Shown: one piece after another, positions 1 through 5,885 of the stretch | How the letters are laid out: each line of letters begins with the position of its first letter | How positions within the stretch are numbered: the stretch's first letter is position 1 | Assembly: GCA_945861815.1 (NCBI GenBank) | Contig: CAMAVV010000109.1 | Location: forward strand, 1-5,974 | DNA from: Thermoflexus hugenholtzii JAD2 | GTDB taxonomy: Bacteria; Chloroflexota; Dehalococcoidia; SHYB01 | Length of the DNA: 5,974 nt | Direction: 5' to 3' | Notes under the pieces: model-generated | What the model saw: only the letters and a program-made list of their open reading frames with translations | Told to the model about the DNA's origin: nothing | Database searches by the model: none | Position numbers and translations under genes: made by a program

Positions 1-54
1 TCCCTTTTTGTTTGCCCACACTACACAGAGCGGCCCCTGGCCGCGCCGACAACT

Positions 55-70
55 TCCCGTCCGGACGGGA
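55..70. repeat. Perfect 16-bp palindrome, possible operator
   Basis: TCCCGTCCGGACGGGA reads the same on both strands. A dyad this short, with no loop, is more typical of a dimeric protein binding site than of an RNA hairpin. Its right end overlaps the candidate -35 element of the weak promoter at 67-96, where a repressor would normally act. No regulator gene is visible in the window, so the operator role is inference. Confidence 0.4.
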
Positions 71-96
71 CAAAACGGCGCGCCAGAAAATAAAAT
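67..96 (+). promoter_or_regulatory. Weak candidate promoter facing the repeat/ncRNA block
   Basis: GGGACA (67-72) and TAAAAT (91-96) are 18 bp apart, matching sigma70-type boxes at 4/6 and 5/6. Transcription would start near 103 and run rightward through the first tandem repeat into the structured block at 209-491. The palindrome at 55-70 touches its -35 box. AT-rich hexamers stand out by chance in GC-rich DNA, so this is tentative. Confidence 0.25.
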
Positions 97-140
97 CGGC
101 AGAGGCTCACGGAGGTTCGGAAATGTAGGGGCGCAGGGCA

Positions 141-208
141 TGTGTCAGCACTCCGTGTGTGTCTTCACCCCGCGTGCGGCACCGGGGCGGCACCGGAGCG
201 CCCTTGGA
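141..208. repeat. Composite tandem repeat, copy 1 (2 x 17 bp + 3 x 11 bp)
   Basis: Two 17-bp units lie at 141-157 (TGTGTCAGCACTCCGTG) and 158-174 (TGTGTCTTCACCCCGCG). After one base come 11-bp units at 176-186 (GCGGCACCGGG), 187-197 (GCGGCACCGGA) and a degenerate one at 198-208 (GCGCCCTTGGA). The stretch 130-173 matches 798-841 with a single mismatch, so this is the same element as copy 2 with one fewer unit of each type. It ends exactly where the first hairpin of the candidate RNA begins. No function is known to me. Confidence 0.8.
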
Positions 209-491
209 GAGGGGAACCCAATCCCCTCCCATGATGCCTCGCCCGCCAAGCGGGTCGGGCAAGGCATCGCCCCATACCATCGGAGCGAAAGCCCTGTAGG
301 ACCGGGCCCCTGGCCTCCGACGCAAGTCGAAACCCAGGAGGACGCCGTCATCTTCGGTAAGCCGACGATTGGCATGGGGACGCATAACCCGCAGGCTCAC
401 ACACGGGATTGGCCGGCTGACGTTAGTCGCTATGAGGCCGTGGGCCGCCTTGCCTCTGAACACCCCGTAGCTCGGGGGGCATCTTGGCAAG
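209..491 (+). ncRNA. Candidate structured RNA, possibly an orphan HEARO/omega-RNA
   Basis: A dense run of stem-loops is visible. One hairpin is 209-215/222-228 (7 bp, loop ACCCAA). Another is 233-239/262-268 (7 bp) with inner stem 241-245/256-260. A long-range helix, 270-275/374-379 extended by 277-279/370-372, closes a multibranch region. Inside it are 318-321/326-329 capped by a GCAA tetraloop, and 351-358 (mostly paired) around a TAAG loop. Downstream are 388-391/404-407 and an outer stem 449-454/486-491 around the hairpin 463-467/473-477. The GNRA loop favours the plus strand. From memory, the order TCGGTAAGCCGA, GGACGCA, a GTTAG..ATGAGGC segment and GAACA before a C/G hairpin resembles the OgeuIscB omega-RNA scaffold. 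In IscB loci such an RNA precedes the nuclease gene and carries a guide at its 5' end. No iscB follows here, so it would be an orphan or decayed copy. The structure is fairly clear, but the family call is tentative and the 5' end is undefined. The alternative is another mobile-element RNA, such as a group II intron or TnpB remnant. Confidence 0.42.
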
Positions 492-633
492 TCCTCAGTA
501 GGGGCGCGGGGCACACGCCCTCACCGCCATACGCTACATTCCCGTCGGGCCGCCTGTGTACCCCCTCCCCCTCGCCGACAAAACCAAAAGAAAGGAAACG
601 AAACAAATGCACAACCCACCCAGGAGGCCACCC

Positions 634-729
634 TTGTCACCCTGAGACGTCCGCCTTCGGTGGACGACGAATGGGCCTACAGTCCGCCCTTCGCGTAGTT
701 CCTTCGTCGAAGACTTCTCAGGATGACAA
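634..729. repeat. 96-bp MITE-like element with inverted ends
   Basis: The left end TTGTCACCCTGAGA (634-647) and the right end TCTCAGGATGACAA (716-729) are inverted repeats matching at 13 of 14 positions. Inside, 649-655 pairs with 659-665 to form a further hairpin. Ends reading TGTCATCCTGAG are a common style of dispersed non-coding palindromic repeat in bacterial genomes. CCACCC occurs at 628-633 and 735-740, but the right copy is 5 bp from the element end, so a target duplication is not convincing. No coding capacity is visible. It may be a non-autonomous mobile element or an RNA-level hairpin. Confidence 0.6.
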
Positions 730-808
730 TAAGACCACCCATGCCTAAATTCGGCTGTAGGTTGAGGTACGCCGAAATCCCGTATGCCGCATCGGGAGGC
801 GCAGGGCA

Positions 809-904
809 TGTGTCATCACTCCGTGTGTGTCTTCACCCCGCATGTGTCTTCACTCCGTATGCGGCATCGGAGCGGCATCGGAGCCGCACCGGGGCCCTAC
901 CGGA
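809..904. repeat. Composite tandem repeat, copy 2 (3 x 17 bp + 4 x 11 bp)
   Basis: Three abutting 17-bp units lie at 809-825 (TGTGTCATCACTCCGTG), 826-842 (TGTGTCTTCACCCCGCA) and 843-859 (TGTGTCTTCACTCCGTA). After one base, four 11-bp units follow at 861-871, 872-882 (both GCGGCATCGGA), 883-893 (GCCGCACCGGG) and 894-904 (GCCCTACCGGA). Copy 1 at 141-208 has the same architecture with one unit fewer of each. The two copies bracket the structured RNA and the 96-bp element. Neither unit length is a multiple of 3, which argues against a repeated peptide. Confidence 0.8.
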
Positions 905-937
905 GCGTTCGCCCTCCTTGTCTCTCTCTGAAACCCA

Positions 938-958
938 CCTCTCCCTCGATGGGAGAGG
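938..958 (-). terminator. Hairpin downstream of the EF-G-like gene, possible terminator
   Basis: CCTCTCCC (938-945) and GGGAGAGG (951-958) form a perfect 8-bp stem with a 5-nt loop. A second small hairpin, 961-964/974-977, lies between it and the stop codon at 993. Read on the minus strand, the stem is followed by TGGGTTTC rather than a clean U-tract, so intrinsic termination would be inefficient. It may mainly be a copy of a dispersed intergenic repeat, as the C/T-rich arms resemble those at 3145-3199. Confidence 0.4.
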
Positions 959-992
959 AACTCGAGCGCAGCCCGAGAGGTGAGGGTGATTC

Positions 993-3026
993 CTACACAG
1001 CAACCGCGTGCTGCGCCGCTGCCGCCGCGATAATCTTCTGCGCCAGGTGGGCCGGCACCGGCTCGTAGCGGCTGAACTCCATCTCGTAGGTGCCGCGGCC
1101 CTGGGTCATAGAGCGCAGGATGATGGCGTAGCGCTGCATCTCCGCCAGGGGCGCCTGGGCTTCTACGGTCGTGTAGCCGTTCAGCGGCGTCATCCCCAAA
1201 ACGCGCCCGCGCTTGCTGTTCAGGTCGCCCATCACGTCGCCCGTCGCGCTGTCGGGCACGGTGATCTTGAAGCTCATCACGGGCTCCAGGATGACGGGCG
1301 TCGCCTGCTGGATGCCTTTCTTGAGGCACTGGATGGCGGCGATCTGGAAGGCCATCCCCGATGAGTCCACCGAGTGGGACGAGCCGTCGACCAGCGTCGC
1401 TTTGACGTCGACGATGGGGCTGCCCGAAAGCGGCCCCTGGTGGATCGCCTCCATGACGCCCTTCTCCACGGCGGGGATGAACTCCCTGGGCACCGAGCCG
1501 CCGACGACCTTGACCTCGAACTTCACGCCGGCGCCCCTGGGCTGAGGCTCGATGTCCAGCACCACGTGGCCGTACTGGCCGTGCCCGCCCGACTGCTTCC
1601 TGTGCCTATACTCGGCCTGTGTCTTGGAGGCGATGGACTCGCGGTAGGCGATGCGTGGCGTTGCCGTGAGAACGTCGACGCCGAACTTGCGCTTGAGCTT
1701 CTTCACCGCCACGTCGATATGGGCGTCGCCCTGGCTTGCCAGCACCGATTCACTGGTGGCCTGGTCCCTGGTGAAGCGGAGGCTCGGGTCCTCTTCCACC
1801 AGGCGCATGACGGCGGCGCCCATCTTGTCCATATCGGCCTTGGTCTTGGGAGAGATGGCGACGCTGTAGATAGGATTGGGGAAGGCGGCCATGGGAACTT
1901 GCACCGAGGTTTCGCGCACGCAAAGCGTCTCGCCGGTGTTGGTGTGTTGCAGCTTGGCGATTGCGCCGATGTCTCCGGCGTTGAGCTGGGTCACGGCCTC
2001 CTGGTGCTTGCCGCGCATGACAAAGACCTGACCGATGCGCTCGGGCTGGCCCTTCTGCGCATTCCACACCTGGGAGTCGCTCTTCACTGACCCGCTGACG
2101 ACGCGTAGGTATGACAGCTTGCCGACGTACGGGTCGGCGGTGGTTTTGAAGACGAGGGCCGCAGGCGGGCCGGCCTTTGACGAAAGTTGGACGCTCTTAC
2201 CCCCGGTGTCCTTCGCTTCAACGGCTGGCCGTTCATTCGGCGTCGGCGCATTCTTCGCCAGGAAGTCCATCAGCTCCTTGATGCCGATCTCCTTCGTCGC
2301 CGCCGTCACCAGCACCGGGACAAGGGTCCCTTTGAGCAGGCCGAGCTTGACGCCGCGCTCCAAGTCCTCCTGCGCAAGGCCGCCCTTCTCGAGATACTTC
2401 TCCGTCAAGGCGTCGTCCGCCTCGGCAGCCACCTCTGTGAGGGCGTCGCGGAACTCGGCGTAGCGCGGGTCTTTCCCCAGGTCCGCCGGGTTAAGGAGAT
2501 TCGTCACGCCAGTGAAGGTCTGCACCGCGCCCTGGGGCAGCATGACGGGGACACACAGGCGGCCAAGGCGCTCTTGGATGGCGGTAAGCGTCCGGTAGAA
2601 GTCGGCGTTCTCACGGTCCATCTTGTTGACGACGATGAGGCGCGGCAGGCCCATCGCCTCAGCCTGCTTCCAGAACGACTCGGTGCCGACTTCGACGCCG
2701 TCCACCGCGCTGATGACGATCGCCGCACAGTCGGCGGCGGCCAGGCCGGAGACGGCGTCGCCGATGAAGTCGGCGTAGCCAGGCACATCGATGATGTTCA
2801 GCTTGACGCCGCCAACCTCAACCGGGGCCATGGCGAGGCTGACGCTGGTGCGTCTTTCTATCTCTTCCGATTCGTAGTCTGTAGTCGTGGCGCCGTCTTC
2901 GATGCGGCCCATCCGCGAGATGGCGCCTGAGGTGTGGAGCATCGCCTCTGCAAGCGTCGTCTTCCCTGCCCCGCCGTGTGATAGCAGGACAATGTTCCTG
3001 ATGGCGTCCGTGGCGTAAATCTGCAT
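993..3026 (-). CDS. EF-G-2-type translational GTPase (elongation factor G-like)
   Basis: This 677-residue cytoplasmic protein has all five EF-G domains: GTPase domain to about residue 285, domain II from about 288, III from about 395, IV from about 472 and V to the end. GTPase motifs are the P-loop SHGGAGKT (16-23), DVPGY (80-84) and NKMD (134-137). Domain IV keeps GGHGQYGHV near 482 and the tip motif HSVDSS at 551. Switch I reads ERRTS (57-61) where canonical EF-G has ERGIT, and DVPGY replaces DTPGH, so the catalytic His position is Tyr84. Both traits are shared with Thermus thermophilus EF-G-2, whose length is similar. Canonical EF-G moves tRNA and mRNA through the ribosome. EF-G-2 proteins are less understood, and a mycobacterial one reportedly lacks ribosome-stimulated GTPase activity, so a main translocase role is doubtful. 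The ATG at 3026 is chosen because AGGAGG lies 9 nt upstream; the in-frame ATG at 3089 has no such site and falls in the likely -35 box. The gene is monocistronic and divergent from the peptidase gene. Confidence 0.93.
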   Translation of the reverse strand: MQIYATDAIRNIVLLSHGGAGKTTLAEAMLHTSGAISRMGRIEDGATTTDYESEEIERRTSVSLAMAPVEVGGVKLNIIDVPGYADFIGDAVSGLAAADCAAIVISAVDGVEVGTESFWKQAEAMGLPRLIVVNKMDRENADFYRTLTAIQERLGRLCVPVMLPQGAVQTFTGVTNLLNPADLGKDPRYAEFRDALTEVAAEADDALTEKYLEKGGLAQEDLERGVKLGLLKGTLVPVLVTAATKEIGIKELMDFLAKNAPTPNERPAVEAKDTGGKSVQLSSKAGPPAALVFKTTADPYVGKLSYLRVVSGSVKSDSQVWNAQKGQPERIGQVFVMRGKHQEAVTQLNAGDIGAIAKLQHTNTGETLCVRETSVQVPMAAFPNPIYSVAISPKTKADMDKMGAAVMRLVEEDPSLRFTRDQATSESVLASQGDAHIDVAVKKLKRKFGVDVLTATPRIAYRESIASKTQAEYRHRKQSGGHGQYGHVVLDIEPQPRGAGVKFEVKVVGGSVPREFIPAVEKGVMEAIHQGPLSGSPIVDVKATLVDGSSHSVDSSGMAFQIAAIQCLKKGIQQATPVILEPVMSFKITVPDSATGDVMGDLNSKRGRVLGMTPLNGYTTVEAQAPLAEMQRYAIILRSMTQGRGTYEMEFSRYEPVPAHLAQKIIAAAAAQHAVAV

Positions 3027-3035
3027 AAAGATGCG

Positions 3036-3041
3036 CCTCCT
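3036..3041 (-). promoter_or_regulatory. Strong Shine-Dalgarno site fixing the EF-G-like start
   Basis: Read on the minus strand, GGGAGGAGG precedes the ATG at 3026, with the last AGGAGG ending 9 nt before the start codon. This is the best ribosome binding site in the window. It supports the 677-residue protein over a version extended by 21 residues, whose added stretch (beginning MNPSCIQ) has no counterpart in EF-G proteins. Confidence 0.8.
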
Positions 3042-3059
3042 CCCAGGAATCGGGTGCTT

Positions 3060-3089
3060 ATTGTAGTGCTGTATGCAAGAGGGGTTCAA
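3060..3089 (-). promoter_or_regulatory. Candidate sigma70 promoter of the EF-G-like gene
   Basis: On the minus strand TTGAAC (3084-3089) and TACAAT (3060-3065) are separated by 18 bp. They match the consensus at 4/6 and 5/6. Transcription would start near 3053, giving a leader of about 27 nt that contains the strong ribosome binding site. The position relative to start codon and SD is what a housekeeping promoter would show. Confidence 0.5.
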
Positions 3090-3144
3090 GATGAAGGCGG
3101 ATTCCGTCGTTTCCCGTCATGTTGCTAGACCTCTTCCTGTAATC

Positions 3145-3199
3145 CCTACCCTAAAGGGAGGGAAATTCCCTTCCCTCGCAGGGAAGGGTTAGGGTTAGG
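3145..3199. repeat. Long intergenic stem-loop between divergent genes
   Basis: CCCTTCCCT (3168-3176) and AGGGAAGGG (3180-3188) form a perfect 9-bp stem with a CGC loop. The arms extend outward: CCTACCCTAA (3145-3154) pairs with TTAGGGTTAGG (3189-3199) with one bulge. It lies between two divergently transcribed starts, so a terminator role for either gene is not expected. C/T-rich arms like these recur at 938-958, which suggests a dispersed intergenic palindrome family. An effect on the flanking promoters is possible but not shown. Confidence 0.6.
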
Positions 3200-3216
3200 T
3201 CAAAGTAAATCTGCCC

Positions 3217-3222
3217 AGGTGA
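3217..3222 (+). promoter_or_regulatory. Ribosome binding site of the peptidase gene
   Basis: AGGTGA ends 7 nt before the ATG at 3230. An in-frame TAA at 3206-3208 excludes any longer product, so this site and the ATG together define the start that retains the signal sequence. No convincing -10/-35 pair was found upstream of it. Confidence 0.65.
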
Positions 3223-3229
3223 TACCCTA

Positions 3230-4498
3230 ATGCACACTGTGAAAAGACGCAGCCTTAAAAAAGTCCTGTGGGCGCTGGTCCTCGCCATCTGCCTCTTTTT
3301 CATGAGCGGCGATAGCCTCTTCGCGGGCGACGCCATCTTGCAGACGTCGAAGCGCTACACCTTCGATGTGCCCGGCTGGGAGATCGACAACTTCTTCAAA
3401 AAGTGGGCGCACCTTGTGGCGGAGTTCGGGCGCACGGGGGAAACCGATGACTCCCGCATCGCCCAGGTGAAGTCGTACTTCGCGCTGAACGAGCGCGCCA
3501 ACGAGCTGGAGTTTCACCTCAGCCAGGCGAAGGCCGGCTTCGCGAAGGGGGACGGCGTCGCCGTAATGGAGGCGGAGCTACGGGAGAAGCGGCGGCGGCA
3601 ATCGAAGATGCTGGCCGATGTGGAGGAGACGCTGGAAGGGATGCTGACGAAGGAGCTGAAGGAGTCGAGCGTCTACCGCAATTTCCTGGGGGCAAAGCTC
3701 TTCTGGCCACCGGTGGACATCCGCCTGGAGACCTTGCCAAAGACCCTTGTCGTCTCGCGCCGGGACCGCATCGAGCTGCTGAAGACGCGCCTCCTGGACC
3801 CGCACATGACCTTCGACGAGATGGAGGCGCTGGAGGAGAAGCTCGACAGGCGCAACATCTCGACCCTGGTGGAGAACATCGGCGGCGTGGCGACCTACCC
3901 GGCATTTGTGAACGGCGATTACTCGCTGAGGCAGGCGCTGGACACGGCCGCCCACGAGTGGACGCACCACTATCTCTTCTACCATCCCCTGGGCAGGGCC
4001 TACTGGGACTCCGGTGCCCTCACCACCATCAACGAAACGGTCGCCGACATTGTCGGGAGGGAGATAGGGCGCGCCGTCTACAAGCGTTCCTTCGCAACGC
4101 CGGAGGAGATTCGCCAGATGGAGCAAGAGGACGCGGAGCGAGCGAGGCCGCCTACGCCGTCAGACCCAAACGTCTTCGACTTCCGGGCGGCGATGCGTGA
4201 GACGCGCCTGACGGCCGAGAGGCTTTTGGGCGAAGGGAAGATCGAAGAGGCGGAGTCCTATATGGAGAGCCGTCGCGACTTCTTCGCCCAGCACGGTTAT
4301 TTCTTCCGAAAGCTGAACCAGGCATACTTCGCCTTCCACGGCAGCTACGCCGATTCCCCTGGCTCCGTGAGTCCCATCGGCGGGCAGCTGGCCTCTGTGC
4401 GCAAGTCCTTCGTTGATGTGGGCGCCTTCCTTCGCCACGTGGCAGACTACGATACGGTAAGGCAGTTGGAGAGGGAGGCGGGAAGGGAAGGAACGTAG
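3230..4498 (+). CDS. Exported gluzincin-like zinc metallopeptidase, family not recognised
   Basis: The 422-residue protein begins with a basic stretch (KRRSLKK, residues 5-11) and a hydrophobic segment (about 12-25). A plausible signal peptidase site follows SLFA (after residue 32), so export or membrane anchoring is likely. Residues about 88-145 are highly charged and helical, possibly coiled coil. The catalytic signature is HEWTH (His242, Glu243, His246). It is followed 23 residues after the second His by NETVAD (268-273), which matches the thermolysin-type NExxxD motif and makes Glu269 the likely third zinc ligand. These residues indicate an active peptidase of the gluzincin type, but the rest of the chain matches no family I can name and the substrate is unknown. 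The C-terminal third (about 300-420) is charged and has no second membrane segment. The gene stands alone: divergent from the EF-G-like gene and separated from argJ by 166 bp with its own promoter-like box. Confidence 0.75.
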   Translation: MHTVKRRSLKKVLWALVLAICLFFMSGDSLFAGDAILQTSKRYTFDVPGWEIDNFFKKWAHLVAEFGRTGETDDSRIAQVKSYFALNERANELEFHLSQAKAGFAKGDGVAVMEAELREKRRRQSKMLADVEETLEGMLTKELKESSVYRNFLGAKLFWPPVDIRLETLPKTLVVSRRDRIELLKTRLLDPHMTFDEMEALEEKLDRRNISTLVENIGGVATYPAFVNGDYSLRQALDTAAHEWTHHYLFYHPLGRAYWDSGALTTINETVADIVGREIGRAVYKRSFATPEEIRQMEQEDAERARPPTPSDPNVFDFRAAMRETRLTAERLLGEGKIEEAESYMESRRDFFAQHGYFFRKLNQAYFAFHGSYADSPGSVSPIGGQLASVRKSFVDVGAFLRHVADYDTVRQLEREAGREGT

Positions 4499-4606
4499 GA
4501 GCGTGGGAAGTAGGGAGCGTCTATCTGCACGCTGTCCAAGTTTAAGTGGGGCACAGCAGCAAACCATTCTCCTTATGTCCACCTCTTCCCATTCCCCTCG
4601 GGCCGC

Positions 4607-4612
4607 TATAAT
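4607..4612 (+). promoter_or_regulatory. Consensus -10 box upstream of argJ
   Basis: A perfect TATAAT lies 52 bp before the argJ ATG, in otherwise GC-rich DNA. No good -35 hexamer is present at 16-18 bp and there is no TGn extension, so it may be activator dependent or weak. The predicted start near 4619 leaves a leader of about 45 nt. The rest of the 4499-4664 gap holds only weak dyads (such as AGCGT/ACGCT at about 4517-4534) and no clear terminator for the upstream gene. Confidence 0.45.
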
Positions 4613-4664
4613 CTAGTGTCTATTACCGCTCCCGCTCCAAGGGATAGCTTTGTGAGCAGACACT

Positions 4665-5885
4665 ATGGATAAATCGCCGTTCACGCGCATCGAAAAGGGA
4701 GGCGTCACCTCGCCGAAGGGCTTCACCGCCGGGGCGACCTACGCCGGGCTGAAGAAGGCAGGCCAGGATAAGCTGGACCTGACGCTCCTCTACTCCGAGC
4801 GTCCATGCGCCGCCGCTGGGGTCTTCACCCAGAGTAAGACCTGCTCGCCCTCGGTGACGCTCAGCAGACAGCGCATAGCGCGCCGCGCCGCACAGGCCAT
4901 CGTCGTCAACAGCGGCTGCGCCAACGCCTGCGTCGGCCCCCAGGGGCTGACCGACGCCAAGGATACGACGATCCTTGCCGCCAAGAAGCTCGGCCTGAGC
5001 GAAGAAGACGTCCTGATCGGCAGCACCGGGATGATAGGCGTCGAACTGCCCATGGCCCTCATCCGCTCCGGCATGCAGAAGATCAGCCTGACCGCCACGG
5101 CGGGGCCATCCTTCGCAAAGGCCATCATGACAACGGACAGCCACCCGAAGGAGCAGGCCCTCAAGTTCCAGATGGGCGGCAAAGAAATCACCGTCGGCGC
5201 GGCCTGCAAGGGAGTCGGCATGATCCACCCGGACATGGCGACGCTCCTCTGCTTCATCACGACCGACGCCGCGGTGGAGCCGGGCTTTCTCCAGGCGGCG
5301 CTAAAGAACGCTATCGATAAGTCGCTGAACATGGTCTCGGTGGACGGCGACACTAGCACCAACGACACGGCAATCATCCTGGCCAACGGCGCGGCCGGGA
5401 ACAGGCCCATCAAGGCCGGGACAAAAGAGGCCGCCCTCTTTCAGCAGGCGCTTATCGAAGTGGCGGTGCCCCTGGCGAAGATGGTGGCCCGGGACGGCGA
5501 AGGGGCCACGAAGCTGATGGAGGTGACGGTGGAGGGGGCGGCCAGCGCGGCGGATGCCCGGCTGGCGGCGCGCACCATCGCCAGTTCGCCCCTGGTGAAG
5601 GCGGCGGTCCACGGCGGCGACCCGAACTGGGGGCGCATCATGATGGCCCTGGGTCGCTCCGGCGCGGCAGTCACCGAGTCGAAGCTTTCCCTCTACATCA
5701 GCGAGATCTGCGTCTTCGATAAGGGCGTCCCGATAGCCTTCTTCAAAGAGGCGGCGGTCAACTCCATGAAAGAGTCGAGCGTCGCTATCCTTGCGAAGCT
5801 GGGCCTCGGCAGCCATTCGGCGACGGCCTGGGGCTGCGACCTGACGGAGGAGTACGTCCGCTTCAATACCGAGTACTCGACGTGA
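4665..5885 (+). CDS. argJ: Glutamate N-acetyltransferase / amino-acid acetyltransferase ArgJ
   Basis: ArgJ moves the acetyl group from N-acetylornithine to glutamate, releasing ornithine and regenerating N-acetylglutamate in the cyclic arginine pathway. Some family members also use acetyl-CoA; the sequence alone does not say which type this is. At 406 residues it has normal family length. Seen in order: NSGCANAC (82-89), the oxyanion-hole pair Thr121-Gly122 in STGMIG, the autoprocessing site GVGMIHPDMAT, VDGDTSTNDT (226-235), HGGDPNWGR (316-324) and the C-terminal ending FNTEYST. The precursor should cleave itself between Ala192 and Thr193, Thr193 becoming the N-terminal nucleophile of the beta chain, with an alpha2beta2 cytoplasmic enzyme as the usual form. 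An in-frame TGA at 4653-4655 rules out a longer start. No strong Shine-Dalgarno is visible before the ATG. The stop overlaps a possible downstream GTG by 4 bp, suggesting coupling. No other arg genes are visible. Confidence 0.96.
   Translation: MDKSPFTRIEKGGVTSPKGFTAGATYAGLKKAGQDKLDLTLLYSERPCAAAGVFTQSKTCSPSVTLSRQRIARRAAQAIVVNSGCANACVGPQGLTDAKDTTILAAKKLGLSEEDVLIGSTGMIGVELPMALIRSGMQKISLTATAGPSFAKAIMTTDSHPKEQALKFQMGGKEITVGAACKGVGMIHPDMATLLCFITTDAAVEPGFLQAALKNAIDKSLNMVSVDGDTSTNDTAIILANGAAGNRPIKAGTKEAALFQQALIEVAVPLAKMVARDGEGATKLMEVTVEGAASAADARLAARTIASSPLVKAAVHGGDPNWGRIMMALGRSGAAVTESKLSLYISEICVFDKGVPIAFFKEAAVNSMKESSVAILAKLGLGSHSATAWGCDLTEEYVRFNTEYST

Noticed and set aside
209..491. tmRNA, RNase P RNA or SRP RNA
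   Set aside because: I found no tag-peptide reading frame or tRNA-like 3' end, no GAGGAAAGTCC-type RNase P core and no GGAAGGAAGCAG-type SRP motif on either strand.
107..514. 135-codon open frame on the minus strand
   Set aside because: It lies antisense to the structured block and ends in the first tandem repeat. The peptide shows no recognisable motif, and the base pairing explains the conservation-like pattern better.
8..748. 246-codon open frame on the plus strand
   Set aside because: It crosses tandem repeats, the stem-loop block and the 96-bp inverted-repeat element, has a low-complexity composition with no domain, and has no ribosome binding site. Long open frames arise easily in DNA this GC-rich.
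809..859. Three 17-bp units as a CRISPR array
   Set aside because: The units abut directly with no spacers, they are shorter than CRISPR repeats, and no cas gene is present.
520..992. An iscB or tnpB gene following the candidate RNA
   Set aside because: No open frame here encodes RuvC, HNH or zinc-finger motifs on either strand. Only repeats and a 12-codon stub were found.
1374..2090. Long plus-strand frame within the EF-G-like gene
   Set aside because: It is an antisense shadow of a clearly conserved GTPase coding sequence and has no recognisable protein features.
3027..3089. N-terminal 21-residue extension of the EF-G-like protein
   Set aside because: The upstream ATG has no ribosome binding site and overlaps the likely -35 box. 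The internal ATG has a strong AGGAGG and gives the normal EF-G N-terminus.
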